Assembly (NCBI GenBank): GCA_003640385.1
Contig: RCAB01000111.1
Span: 62,001 to 126,000, forward strand
Direction of reading: 5' to 3'
Origin: Setaria digitata
Taxonomy: Eukaryota > Nematoda > Chromadorea > Rhabditida > Setariidae
Length of the DNA stretch: 64,000 nt
In this document: one piece after another, positions 23,518-36,052 of the stretch
Position numbering within the stretch: position 1 is the first letter of the stretch
How the letters are laid out: each line of letters begins with the position of its first letter
The notes under the pieces: model-generated
Databases searched by the model: none
The model's input: only the letters and a program-made list of their open reading frames with translations
What the model was told of the DNA's origin: nothing
Made by a program: the position numbers and the translations under genes

Positions 23518-26500
23518 ATATATATATAATATGTATATATTATTTTATATACATATATATANTTACATTTATATATATATATATATAATATGTATATATT
23601 ATTTTATATACATATATATATATATATATTTTATATTAAAATTTGCAGCCATAATCTCTTTGTGTTCTTTTACCTTTCAATATAAATATAAATAAACTTT
23701 TCAATAATGAGCAGAAAAATGTATAGCAGTCGAAATGAAAAAATACGGGTTCTTACCCAACTAATGGGCCACCTTTCAATACATCAAATACTTGGAAAGG
23801 ATTCAATAATCGTCTAAATGCTTTGATCAGTTCACTACCTTGACAACCACCACTTTTAACATTTACAAGTACCAAAAGAGGTTCACAATCTGGTGACAAC
23901 ATATGAGGCTAAAATTGAAAAAGCAATAAAATATTTATCAAATAAGAATAATAATGTAGGATCCTTCTATCAGTGATTGAGATTACATCGATAACTCCTC
24001 CTTAATACTTCATCACAAATAAAGTCACCAAAAATCAAAAAAATTAAAATTCTCTATGGCCGTAAATTTAGCTAACTGTTTTGGTTTTTGCTGGGTATAG
24101 CAGAGATCCATATGGATTAATAAATTCTCCATTGGCCAACCTGAACATTGGGAAGACAAAGTACTATTAATTTCTTTTCTTCGTAAACCGCATTTTGAAG
24201 ACGTTGCACAGCTGAGGTTGCAGCTTTTGCTGTATTGAACGTAATCACCAGTGAGCCATATTCAAAATATATTGGTCCAATAGCAGTAAATGGCTTTTCT
24301 GAACTCAAAGCACAATTTAAGAGGGCGTGAATATGCCAAGTTTTACTATACACGAGTGAAATTACCCGACCATATATTCATTTCTTTATTTCTTAAATTG
24401 TGTCCCTAATATAAAAAAAATTCATAATCTCTCGAAACTTAGTGAACCTGAATAAATGAAAAAGAAAAAAAAATATAGCAACTCATAACTACTGTGAACA
24501 ACAAAAAGGAGAACACGAACCGCCAGCGATGCGAACCTCTCCCAACTAATGTAAGAAATAAACAGGAACCTTTAGCACCCAACAATCGCAGAAGAATCCT
24601 TTCATATTGTCTTTGAGCCAGTGAGAGTGGCAAATTGCCAACAAAAACAGCGTGATCATGCGGATCGTCTTTTTCTTGGATATAGAAACGAACGACGTGA
24701 TAACGTCGCAGCGAATCCTAGAACTTCAAGAGTAAAAAAGAATAAAAAGAAACGAATAGAAAAAATAAAACATAATGCCTTTATGACCACTGACCACCAC
24801 GTGGGGGAGGGAGGGGGAGGGGGGGGGGGAAAAGAGAGAAGACAAGACAGAGAACTTTTCTCTAGCTTGACTACTACTACCGAAACTTAAAGCATCACGA
24901 TTCTCAGCTTTTTCACCCAGATCCTGCCAAACATATATTTTAAACTACATCTTTTTAAAAAAAATTTCAAACTACACCTTCCTTAAATTCCGTACAAGTT
25001 GTAACATGTTTTCCTGTGGATTAGCAGTTCTTTCAGCAACACCACGATCAAGCGAAACTTCAATTAAATTATAACGATTTGCTGAGTTTCGATCTAATCC
25101 AAATCGATCCAGTGCTTCTGCCACTGCATCCTGCACCAGTGTTTCTTTTGTTACTGATAACGAACAAAACGTAACCGGAACTCTAAAAGAGGCCAAATTG
25201 TATTTCTTTTTTTTTGCATGTATTTCTGAATATTCATTTAATCTTTTAAGAATTAAATCAAACGATCCTGTACTCTAACCTGATTTTGCATTCATAAGTT
25301 CATCTCCACGATGAATAACATTTGAAAAGAAGTCTTAAAAAAGTAAGGAAGTTTCAAAAAAGTAATTAAATATGTGGGCGAAGAAATTACTCAAATTAGT
25401 AAATCCTGGAATTTACCTGAGCCAACCACCATACAATTTAACAGCTGCTTTTTCAGGATCATCTTTGTAACGAAGGAAAATTTGTGCACGACGTCCTTCA
25501 GGTCGCCGTACATTTCTCAACGGCACAGGATCTTCAAGCAATTCTTCCTCCCCACCTGAAACAAGAAAAGAAAATACTTGAGTTTCTCATTGCTGAAATT
25601 TATTCGAGAAATTTTAAACCGGAACTGAGAAAAAAAATGTCTCAGCTGATACCAGCAATCGAATTCCTGAAAAAGTATTGGGAAAATCTTAAGGATAAAG
25701 AAAAACTCACTATCATTAAGTACTTGCGTGATATAATAGCAATCAGGACTGTCGCTGATATGAAACCTCCTGAGCGCCACGTCCTAATACAAATTTAATG
25801 TATATGAAGACGAATCTATTGTGAATTAAAACAGATATTGTTAGCCGAACAATCAGCTTCACTGATATATATCAAAATATTCCAAATAAGATTTTAATTA
25901 CATACATAATACACAAAATTAATTTAAACCTATTGTAGGGATATACTTGCTTACAATTAAAAGAAATGGTACATTCCATAGTCATATACTATAGCGAAAT
26001 AGGTCAACTTTTAACATTTTCCACTTCGATTAAACCAACCAAAGAAAAAAAAAAACTTTCGACATCTAGTCATTGTAAATGATGGAACTAAGTACCTCAC
26101 TGGATATAATGACTACACTATTTTGCTCTATTGACAAATCCAGTAATAAAATTAAAAAAAAATCTTTCTTGAACTTTTTATGGAATTGATTTTACAAAAA
26201 CATTATCCACATTTCGAACATAATTCCAAACTGTTTACAATAGAGTGATCGACCAGTTAGCAGCCATCTTATTTTAACTCGCCAATTTTTAAGACTGATA
26301 ATAGCAATAAGTTACCAGTATTGGAATTTAAGACGAAAGCCATCTTACTCGTATTTGCTGCATGGAAGCCGTTTTCGGCACAGTGGCAGTGCGATACACG
26401 TGTTTCCTGAGAGAACTATTGCCATCAAAGATACGCAAAATCTCATAATCCTCTTTCTCTTTTGTTTCATCAGGTGAACTCGATGCGGAATCATCCAGAT

Positions 26501-29500
26501 ATGTTTTCACTGGTGATGATGCTGAAGGAATCCAAAAAATACTAAAAAATGGCAGTCTTTTTCTTTTAAAGAATTTATGATTTCAAAAATATTCCGTAAA
26601 CGACTGAGTATGTGAATATAAAAAAAAAAAAAAAACATTAATCTAATTGGATCATTACCAAAATTTCTAGACTACTAAGCTAAACTATACCAAAATAAAC
26701 TGTCAAAAATCAAGAAAGAGGATATTATTTGTACTTATAGCAAAAAAAAAAAAAGAAAAAAATACGTTGCTGGTTGAAACCTTCGAGATGAGTTCCTTGA
26801 ATGTTAAGCAACTGTTCCATTGGGAGCTCAGTCCTTGGAATTGTTAGGGCGTTTGGTGGCAACATAATCTTCCTTAACGCACCAAAATCGCATTCAAGAG
26901 ACATTTGACGATAACAAATCGCATGAGCCTAAAAACTAACGAAACAATTTTCTATTAAAAATTTTATTCATTTACCAATTCTTTTGTTTTTCTAACCCTT
27001 ACATCATCTCTAAACTTTCCCTCGCAAACCACTTTTATCACTTATACAACCTCTACTTTCTTCACCGACGATTTCTTGCTGAATGTTTCCACTGTTCGTA
27101 TATGAAAAATTTTTAGTATTTCCTATACAGTATACCAAAGCTCAATATCTTAAAACATAACTGCTTTCTCTAACACAGCTGAAGACTGTCTTAGATCTCT
27201 CGAAAAAGCCTGGCAGAAGAGTAAAATAGAAATTATCTCCGAAATATATTAAAACGATATAAAGCGCTCCACAAGTATTCTGTAATTCGGTAAATCTACT
27301 ACTACAAGCTAGTGTTGGATGATTACAAAGTCCTACCTGTTCAAAAGTTCCAAAGAAAAACCTGCATATGACAACTCATTTACGTCACCCCAGGTTGACA
27401 AAATCTTGGTTATACGGAAAATATACCAAAAAAAGCTTACCGTCGCAGAGCACCAACCGCATTTCATACCAGCTAAACATTCACATGACCAACATGCTTT
27501 TCTACAGACAACGCATTTGGAGTCACGCGGTATGTTGCCCTCCCTCATGTGATGATGCTGTACTTGCTTGTTCTGAAAATAAAGAAAAGAGTATGATAAC
27601 TACGTCTTACTTAAAATGGATTCGGAGAGACAAGTCCAGATTGTTATTTAGTTCCTGCTGTTTACTGTTAGCTTTTCTCTTAAATTATTCTTCATTAGTT
27701 TGCCTTCTGTTTACTTTGAAAGCAAGTTTATGTTAAAAAAAATTACAGTGTTCAGTGTAGGCTAACGCCTGAATACTCGTACACGGAGTAATGAAATAGG
27801 ATCTCAGTCTTATTTTGTTGGTTTTCTAATCTGAAATAGTGGTTAAAAGGAGGGCGGCATTCGTACCGACACGTGAGAAGTGAAATTTTCGAATCGTAGA
27901 GAGACGTCCAACTACGAAAGCATTTGTCAAGAATGGCTTCATTAATCAAGAACGCAAGTCAGAGGTTCGAAGGAGTCAGATATCGCCCTAGTTCTGTAAA
28001 CGATATCAACTAATGTTTTATCGGCGGTAAATACACCTGTCATATACAGATAAATAAATAATAAAATAAATACGTGAATAAATATAAATAAATAAGCATA
28101 AATAAATGAATATAAATAAACGAATACAAATAAATGAATATAAATAAATAAATATAAATAAATGAATATAAATAAATGAATATAAATAAATAAATATAAA
28201 TAAATATAAATAAATAAATATAAATAAATAAATGAATAATTATAAATAAATAAATAAATACAAATAAATAAATAAACAATAAATAAGTAAATAAATAAAT
28301 ATGCAAATAAATAAATAAGTAAATAAATAAATATATATATAGGTATATATAAATAGGAGCTCAATAATAAATGAATGTATTCTAAGTTAAGAATGGAAAC
28401 AAACTATACTCAAGATTTCTTAAATGCAATTCTCTAAGCCTCTTTCCGTATCTGACAAGCTTAATATCAGACAGCTGAGAGTAACGCTAAATTATAATAA
28501 ATGATTTCGGGACTACTGATACCACAATTATAAACTAAAATAGTAAATTAACAAAAAATCAGCAAACCTATCCTTCCAGTGAAGAAAAAAGAACGTATTT
28601 CACTATTTACATGCCATGAAACTCGAAAAAATGCAGAACTCGGATATTACAGTGAGAACCTTTCTAAGAGTAATCAACAGAATGATAAACTGAAATCAAG
28701 GAAAACAAACCTTATCCAAATTGGGTACATAAGTAGCAGCTTCCTTACAATCACTTACTGCTAAATCCTGACAATCAACGTGCACGTAATATTCACAGAC
28801 TGGAACAGAAACAGCTACTGATTGATTAATAGTTGCAACGAATTTTGAAGAGCTGTGAAAGCCTTTAATTCACCACATCCTTTATTATGCAATGGAAATG
28901 TTTGGTGCCGTGAATCAACAGAAACACAGCAGAGAATAGAAAGAATGGCTTAGTAAATTCATATTATTCAATGATTTTTATTCTCAGCACTCCGCCAACT
29001 AATATAAAAAAATTAAAGCAGAAAGACATTCTTAAATCGGTCAGCAGTTGCTTATCCTTCATAACGACAAAATTTTGCGAAAAAAAAAGTTCATAAATTC
29101 GTATTGCGGTGGAAAAACAAAAAATAAATCAATGGAGAGCTTCATTAATTAATGCAATCAAAAATTCTATTATAAGAAAATTTCTTCTAAACGTTTAAAA
29201 GAATCATTACTCTCTCACAGAAAATATAAATTTCTGACCGTACTTATAAAGCACAAGATTTGACTTGAAAACATTACTTACCCTCACATTCAACAGCCAT
29301 TGAATCATCAGTTTTCTTCCGACACACGCAGCAAAATCTTCTTTTGATATGTGACGGTTCCGACCATGTGTGGGCGACTGGATTCTGCAAAGAAGTGATC
29401 AAGAAAGCTCGGATTCTAGTTCAATGTTGATTTTGGCTTAATAGTTGGGAGCAAATCAACATAGATTTGAACCAGTTGTTCGAAAACACAAAGAGAAACG

Positions 29501-30175
29501 AATAAAGTACTGAAGTATCAGAAATCATCGCTATAATAGTAAGAAAACGTCAAACAAAAGTAATATAAGGGATACCTTTATTAATTGCAGCGCTACACCG
29601 CTGCAAAATGAAACTACTGTTTTCACACACTTGTCATGACACACGAAATTGCAAACTGAAATATCTGTTTGTTTCAAATTTTGAAGTTAAACAAAGCAAC
29701 GATGTCTGAAATTATGCTACTAATTGTTTTCTGATGAATCATAATGTAATAGAAAACGTATTTCATAAAGCAGATACTTCGTCGCACAAATTGGTGGAAT
29801 AAAATGATAAACATGTCTTCACCCAGATTCGCTATACTTTCTGTACAAACTATCCCTAACGATCTGTTATAACATGACAATAGTGAATATAAAAAGTTTA
29901 GGAATATCGTTGTCATTCAAAACCTTTGAAAATTTCCTCTTCAACATTACCGTAAGAGAATACAGTTCCACCATTCAAAAAAAAAAAAAAAAAAACCTTG
30001 CAAAACGTTGTAACAAACCTTCGCAAGCATATCCTTGCGTAAGCATTCCCCATATTTTGTCACAACAGTGATGGCAGCACGTCGGTTTACCAAACGTTTT
30101 ACGAACAAAGTAATGGCCATGATCACGGCCAACTGCTAACAATGTTGCATCAACGTTATGTCCTTCTGCTGCCAT
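15932..30175 (-). CDS. dgk-1: Diacylglycerol kinase theta orthologue
   Basis: Phosphorylates diacylglycerol to phosphatidic acid at membranes; the worm orthologue damps Gq/UNC-13 signalling at synapses. Twenty common exons (minus, 5' to 3'): 30175-30019, 29655-29576, 29384-29282, 28799-28711, 27572-27441, 26928-26781, 26521-26349, 25783-25711, 25555-25417, 25182-24978, 24717-24570, 24298-24141, 23908-23757, 23289-23190, 23053-22896, 22750-22570, 22308-22121, 21830-21746, 21544-21461, 20894-20796. They total 884 codons with phase kept throughout. Order: C1 zinc fingers (about residues 21-75, 80-137, 146-205), Ras-association-like regions (260-345, 366-435), catalytic domain (540-672) with ATP-site motif GGDGT near 602-606 and [10 protein letters not shown], accessory domain (690-850) with [16 protein letters not shown] and [10 protein letters not shown]. 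Two alternative last exons (18670-18422 or 16117-15932) give 966 or 945 residues. ATG 30175 is chosen because the human protein also starts MAA shortly before C1-1; TTTAG upstream could take a spliced leader. Confidence 0.93.
16118..18421 (-). other. Spacer between the two dgk-1 terminal exons
   Basis: About 2.3 kb that is 3' flank of the proximal terminal exon and intron for the distal one. I see no further exon. It contains a short GA tract (about 16674-16692) and A-rich runs. Confidence 0.5.
18422..18670 (-). CDS. dgk-1: dgk-1 alternative terminal exon, proximal form
   Basis: A TTCAG acceptor is followed by 82 codons and TGA. It joins in phase 0 after the last common exon, continuing the conserved theta C-terminus as [12 protein letters not shown], close to the human ending MLRKAKQKPRR. 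The tail is Ser-rich and ends in an acidic cluster of six Asp residues before GDAFL. It is more G+C-rich than its surroundings, as expected for coding sequence. This looks like the ancestral-type C-terminus. Confidence 0.8.
   Translation of the reverse strand, partial: AKMLKKAKKSRRSASSTTNVAVRAVQNEASPSSSRVHPCTLLRLDSRSLMYEKNTLDELRTVSVSAGTNCDDDDDDEGDAFL
18671..20795 (-). other. Large dgk-1 intron
   Basis: About 2.1 kb between the last common exon and the proximal terminal exon. It holds a 149-codon open frame on the transcribed strand (19225-18776) that has only a TTG start and no recognisable domain. Nothing else is supported. Confidence 0.5.
23290..23640. repeat. AT dinucleotide repeat inside a dgk-1 intron
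   Basis: Almost pure (AT)n with interspersed TTTATAT and short A/T blocks, able to fold into long self-complementary stems. One base is unresolved (n at 23562). It abuts the acceptor of the exon encoding GGDGT (23289-23190), so the repeat itself supplies the pre-acceptor sequence. Confidence 0.9.
24803..24829 (+). other. G-quadruplex-type G tract in a dgk-1 intron
   Basis: Four G runs of 5, 3, 5 and 11 bases separated by single A residues, in an otherwise AT-rich intron (24718-24977). On the transcribed minus strand it is a C tract. Confidence 0.7.
28045..28340. repeat. AAAT/ATAAAT microsatellite in a dgk-1 intron
   Basis: Nearly uninterrupted tandem units of ATAAATAA type between the exons at 27572 and 28711. 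Long open frames of Leu/Phe/Ile/Tyr on the minus strand are a by-product of the repeat, not genes. Confidence 0.9.
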
Positions 30176-31559
30176 AATACCAACATTCGTTGGACATGTA
30201 TACTTTTCTATTCTCAAATCTAAATAGACTTAATTAACACCATTCTATGACAGATTTGGTTGATTACATTTCACGCAAGAGAAATCTCGAAACAATCAAC
30301 ACCTACGACTTCGTTACTGTAAGGCACATCCGATCATGGAAATGCCGAAGTAACGGAAGTTTTTTTTTTTCAAAGCCCAAATTTTTTCCATAATAACTTC
30401 CTATACATTAATGCACTGTAACAAGAACAACAAGTATTTCAATTAAGACATTAAGAAATTTACCTCGCAATAATTATACATGTGCAAGCGATATATAGAA
30501 TACAACTTCTATCTAATAACAGTTCCAATTGTCCAGTCGCCTGTCTTATAGTTGCTTCGAATTATCATTTACACTACCATACCAATCACGAGCTTAAAAA
30601 AAGATATAAGAAATTGCTGAAATTTTTTACACAAACGCGCACGGACTATGAAATAATGACTTAAGCATTTAATTGAATGAAGTCAAACTATCAGACTTTA
30701 AAAAAATTATTTTGAACAGAGTAATAAAAAGTGATAAAGACGCAATTCATCAAACTAAATCTATGATAATTCTACTCCCCTGAAATATATCCCAGTGTAC
30801 TCCCATTTTTTTTTTCAAGAAATCAGTAGTAACAAAATGCCAAAAGAAGGACTACTAAAAATGAAATTTGTGAAAGAAGTTCTCAGTAAGCAAAGACTCT
30901 GCAATATAATATTACACTGGAAAACCAGAGCGACTTTCAAATTCCACTTCATCATAACATAACCTAAACTACGGTATTATAATTAGAACGACTATGACAA
31001 CTGCTTGCATTCTGAGATGCGAAATGGTCCAGCTTTTTGCTGCGATTCCAAGACTTTTAAATCCTTTCCTTTTAAGTGTCTTTCTATAGTAACGCCATTA
31101 ATAGAGCATAAAACAAAACTAGTCACGAAAAATAAATTATCACTATTTTGAAAATACGCTCAAGAATAACTCGAGACAACTTTTCCAACCTACCAGCACG
31201 CACATTCTACTGCATTTTCTACTGCAATTCGCAATGGCGATATTCAAGCAAAATCAGCAGCAAAGACTCGTATAGCAAATATTTTTTGAGAGATCAATAT
31301 TTAAGATGATAGCGGAAATGCAACTTTATAAGGATCCCGATTCACATCAATTTGGGGTGTTTACCGCTACAGAATGAATAAAAGTTTGAAATACAAGTTT
31401 TTCATTGGACTTAAACAGTTACAGTTTCATGGTTGCATGCAAAAACTTAAGACATAACACTTCCCTAAGCATATGGGACGAGCAATAATTAACAATAACA
31501 GCAATAATAATAATCAATAATTAACAATAATTTCCTATAAATCTTAAAAGTTAAAGTTA
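30176..31559. promoter_or_regulatory. 5' flank of dgk-1, no defined sites
   Basis: AT-rich sequence immediately upstream of the dgk-1 start; promoter elements must lie in or beyond it, but I could not identify a specific motif. A TTTAG acceptor-like site lies about 55 nt upstream of the ATG and could receive a spliced leader. Confidence 0.3.
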
Positions 31560-33000
31560 ATGTACTGGGCAACACCTCAGCTTCTGTTATATTATTCACA
31601 ACCTTGGTGACGCTATTCAGTCATCATTCTCCCACAGCATCAAGAAAAACTTCAGGAAACCCTCTACAACAGGAAAGAGGAAGAAGGCTCCTCCCTGCTG
31701 CTTCTGGCATCATCCACCCATCAAGACGTGGATTCAAAACTGCACGCGTCACGCCGTATCTACCCTGCACGATGCATCAGAGTCTTCGTGCACTGCAGCG
31801 CCTCGACTGATATCGTGCAGTTGCTTGCACCTTTCGTGCTGGGCTTCCAAGCCCAGCAGCCAGATGCTCTGGCAGATTGATCTTGAAAGCAGCTTTTGCT
31901 GTGCACTCCATCGCTACGCATCCATGACTTATTTACGTGACCGAGCACGAAGTCTGCGTGTGCTGCACGTGACGAATGTATATACCTGATTACGTTACTA
32001 TTGGGAATAGGATGTGAAGTTATAACCACAGGTGTGATACTGGATTCGTACGACGGCTTCCGGAAGGGAAATGTGGCTTGTAGTACTGAACTGAGCAAGT
32101 GTCTCACCTTCAAGAATCTATCAGAGCAGTCTAGTCACTGGTGGAGAATCTCGACTGTTAACGCATGGAATCCTAACACCCGCAACTAGCCAGAAGTACT
32201 TGTCAAAGCTTGGCAGATCAAAGATCCGCGAAGGGAGTTGAACGAGGAAGTGTGCGAGAGAAGTGCCTGTTCTGCACGCCTGTGGATGTCACGGCCGTCT
32301 CCTTGCGAGTGTACGTCATCCAGGAATTCTTCCCGACGAGTCCATTTTGCTTCTACCAAACTCTGTTTCTTCGTTTCTGCCGGCCACGGAAGTACGTTCC
32401 CTCTAGCTCTCCTGTCAGCACCACGTAAGACCATCTTGCGTCCTTTCTTCGAAGTGAATCAGATGTCCGTATGCACTTCGGACGCAACTGCTTCGTGCCT
32501 GGCACATTCTCCTTCGGGTCTGAGAAACCGTCTGGTTGGTGACGAAGTTTCGGAAGTGCCAGAAGGGAGGTACATGTAGTAAAGAACACTCAACAGTGAG
32601 TTCGTTCCACGTCTGCTCTTCCAGATATCCCTGCTTCCTCCAGAAGGTCCTAGTACCGTTGAAAATTAGCCACAGGTTGCCGGTCAGAGAAGAAAGTCCC
32701 GTAAGACTAGAGTGAGAGCAGTTGCATCAGTTTCTCAGTCCTAGAGTGTGTGTATGGATACCTAGAGCACTGCAGAGAAGTGCGAGAAACGGAATTGTTA
32801 GTGAAGTGTCTGATAGGACTGCGAAGTATTCGGTGCACATGCGCCACCTTGACAACGAAACTCCGGGCATTTTGAACTTCAGGCTCGACAGGTAGACTCG
32901 ATGGATGTCGCTGATAATGAGTAATAGATTGTGGGTGACAAAACATAGTCCATGTTGACAAGACGCCTCCGATATGCAGTGTAGGTATCGGTTGACAGAA
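31560..33000. other. G+C-rich island of unknown nature
   Basis: About 1.4 kb with clearly higher G+C than anything around it and many CG dinucleotides. Moderately long open frames occur on both strands (for example 32113-31760 and 32589-32353 minus, 32238-32579 plus) but none has an intact long frame, recognisable domain or convincing splice sites. A decayed retroelement, a pseudogene or foreign DNA are all possible; I could not match any reverse transcriptase, integrase or gag motif. Confidence 0.35.
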
Positions 33001-33208
33001 TTACTGACTTCTACTTTTTGGCAGAAGGTTTATAGTTATTATTTTTTTAATAAATATTAGTAAGGGGAAAACTGGCAAAAATCAAATGAAAGTAGTGGAA
33101 GAGAAATGAAGCTCAGGAAGAAAGTCGGTTCTTGCAAAACAAAATAAATCGAAACTGAATTGAACTGCTTCAGTCAAGTCTAATAGTGGTGGTTTGTTTT
33201 GAGTTATC

Positions 33209-33382
33209 TAACACTCAGCATTGAACNTTAACACTCAGCATTGAACAATTTCTATCAATCATGCAAGATGTGTCGCTGATAAATTTTTTTATTAGCCATA
33301 TAANCTAACACTCAGCATTGAACAATTTCTTCTATCAATCATGCAAGATGTGTCGCTGATAAATTTTTTTATTAGCCATATA
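33209..33382. repeat. Tandem repeat interrupted by unresolved bases
   Basis: A unit of about 76 bp beginning CTAACACTCAGCATTGAAC is present in two nearly complete copies plus a short leading fragment. The junctions carry single n characters (33227 and 33304). The copies differ mainly by a three-base TTC insertion. The n at each junction suggests gap-closing of an assembly rather than a clean biological array. Confidence 0.7.
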
Positions 33383-33529
33383 ATTGAGCATTAATTTTCT
33401 AAAATGTTCTTGATTTCTTAAAAATTCTTTTCGGCTGCGAAGGCGAATTATCACGAAATTAAGCTGCTGTTGTTGAATGAAGCTCTAAAATGAAGCAATT
33501 TTAAGTTGGCAACAAAACCATTATTGATT

Positions 33530-33700
33530 TATAATTTATAATATAACAAATTAATAAATTTATAAATTTATATATAAATTTTATAAATTTATTAATTATT
33601 ATTTATATATTAAATTATTAAATTAAATAAATTAATTATTAAATATATATAAATTTATAAATTTATAAACAAATTTATAAATTAAGATTTATAATATAAC
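33530..33700. repeat. AT-only low-complexity block
   Basis: TTTATAAATT-type self-complementary sequence with almost no G or C, bounded on each side by a copy of TTTATAATATAACAAA. Confidence 0.75.
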
Positions 33701-36052
33701 AAAACCATTATAATAAATTAAAAAGTTTAACAGTTTCCAAAAAAAGAAAGGTGAGGATACAAAATGGTTCTTCTAGGTTGAATTGAATATATCCTCTTAC
33801 TTGAATTTTCAGAGATATATAACAAGTTGTTTTTTTTATCTTTTGTAAAATTTTTGAAATGAATGCAACTTCAGTTTTTTTGAGATTCAAAATTAATCGC
33901 ATCTTTTTCTTTCTATTCTTTTTCCACGAAAGTAAGAACGACGCTGCGACTACGTTGCCATAGGTAACTGTTTATCAGAGAGCAGCCAATAATATTCTTC
34001 AGTGAATTGGACCCGTTTCCATTTTCTCAATTCGATTATATAATTGTAATTTATCAGCAGATCAGAGAAACTTTTATCAATGCGTAATTAATATTTGTTT
34101 CATTTCACCACCATTTCTTTACGTTTTTCTTCCTTCTTTCATCCCCGTATTATTTATTCCTCTTTCATTCATTTAGGAAAGAAAGATAGGAATTTGAATT
34201 CTATTTCCACCTTATTTGTAATGATAATATACATTTTTAATATTCCATATAAATGGAATAAAAAATGATTTTAACATGTATAAAGACGAAAGTTTGGATA
34301 ACTTTAAATTTTTATCTCGTTATTTGCATTAAATTTTAAAATAAACCAGTACGAGAAAATAGCAAAAAGTTCAATTGTTGTGCAAATTCTGTGAGTTTAA
34401 AAGAAGTATAATTGGTTTATAATGAATTAAAATAAACTAAAATATGACACCCAAATATGCCCACAACTAAAACGCAAGTTAGAAGTTAAGTGATATGTGT
34501 GGTTTAATGATATAATTGATGAGGCGCAAATAGTCGAGTTCACTGTTAGGAGTTGATTATATCGCAATCTTCTCTCTCTCCCTCATCACAATGCACTTTA
34601 TTGTTGAATCTAAATCAAATTATTTAATTGGTTTATGATTTTCATGAACTAACAAGTATTTAAACGCTCAGCAAAGTACGATTTGTAAGAAATTTAAAAT
34701 GATAGCAGAAAACGGAAAAGATCTGCAGTATTTTTAATAAATAATAGATTTCAGTGCTCCTTCTTTTTCTGTAATTATAGTTCGTTTATTTTTTAGAATA
34801 ATAAAGGAAAATTCTAGTTAGCAATTTCTAATGAAATTTAAACATATTCCGTCTATTGTTTTGTGCACATTATTGACAAGTAAACAACTGAAAGCAAAAA
34901 AAGAGCATTAAATTAAGACATTTTTTTTGTTTGGCTTATCAAAAGGCTACTAGAAATACTAATAATAAATAGTTTTTCTTTTAAGATTATTATTATATTT
35001 CCCTTGCATCTTACTTGGTTTATTACATATCATAAAAGCTCATAATGAATGATTCAGGAAGTGTCTATTTTGCATTGATTTTAATTTTTTAGTTTGTAAA
35101 ACATATGAGACCAATAAAGTAGGGAAAAATTGTAGGATATTTATTTTATTATTATGATTCTAGAAGAAAAAAAACTTTGACAAGCTTAATTTAAATAGAA
35201 AAGGAAAGACTTTGAAAAAAAGAAAAAAGCTGGAGAATTCAGAATTTTCCATATTATATAAAAGCTTATTATGTGATGCGAAAAGAGGAGGAAAAAGACT
35301 AAAAAACGAAAAACTTTGAAAGGAGAAAAAAATTAAAAAAAAAAAATGTTTAAGATGGCACTCATTTTTGTGGCCAACTTACATTATATACAATTGTCGT
35401 GTATTTTTGATGTTTCAAAAGTAATAAAAATTGAAGTTTCAAATTTTGGAAAGCAACATTTTTTAATTTCAATAACCTACTAACTGATAATTTGACAATA
35501 ATTTTGAACTAATTTAACACATTTATTTATCCCTCTATCTTATTATAGCATGTTTTTGTCAAATGCTTCTTATTAATTTGCTATACACAAACTCTTTCTT
35601 TTTCCCGTTTTTTTTTTGCCACTATTGCCTATAATTTTAAATACGGTTCGTAAAATATTTAGTCTTTTAAATTTTCAAAGGAAAATTTTTTATTAATTTT
35701 GAAGTAATCGTAGTATTCAATGGGATAGTTAAAATATGTGGAAAAGAATTTGATATTTTTTAGGTGAATTTTCAAGTATGAAAACATTGGAATTGTTTTA
35801 TTAAGTCATAACTTTAATAGTATTGAAGCTTTCAATACTATCATAAGATGTAACAAATTTTAATAAAAATCCTTTTGCTTTCTTTTTTCTGATACAATAA
35901 TTCTGAAGCACTTCCTTATCCTATTCGATATCCATCATATATGAGTTTTGTAAAGTTTCTCATCATTGAATCCGCAGAAATAAACTACCGCTTCAGTCCT
36001 CAGAAATTATTAAAGATTTGTAGGTTGTCACATCTTCATCAATTAGCAAGCT
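33701..36052. other. 5' flank of the TTLL11-type gene
   Basis: AT-rich intergenic DNA with no supported coding region; open frames are short. It contains the presumed promoter of the plus-strand gene starting at 36053, but no specific site was identified. Confidence 0.4.

Noticed and set aside
24885..24921. Possible dgk-1 micro-exon reading [12 protein letters not shown] behind a GGCAG acceptor
   Set aside because: No donor keeps phase with the next exon, and the 24978 to 24717 junction already joins cleanly.
28040..28364. Long minus-strand frames of Leu/Phe/Ile/Tyr repeats
   Set aside because: Direct translation of the AAAT microsatellite; no splice or start evidence.
31760..32589. Open frames in the G+C-rich island as retrotransposon proteins
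   Set aside because: No reverse transcriptase, integrase, protease or zinc-knuckle motif could be seen, so no element was named.
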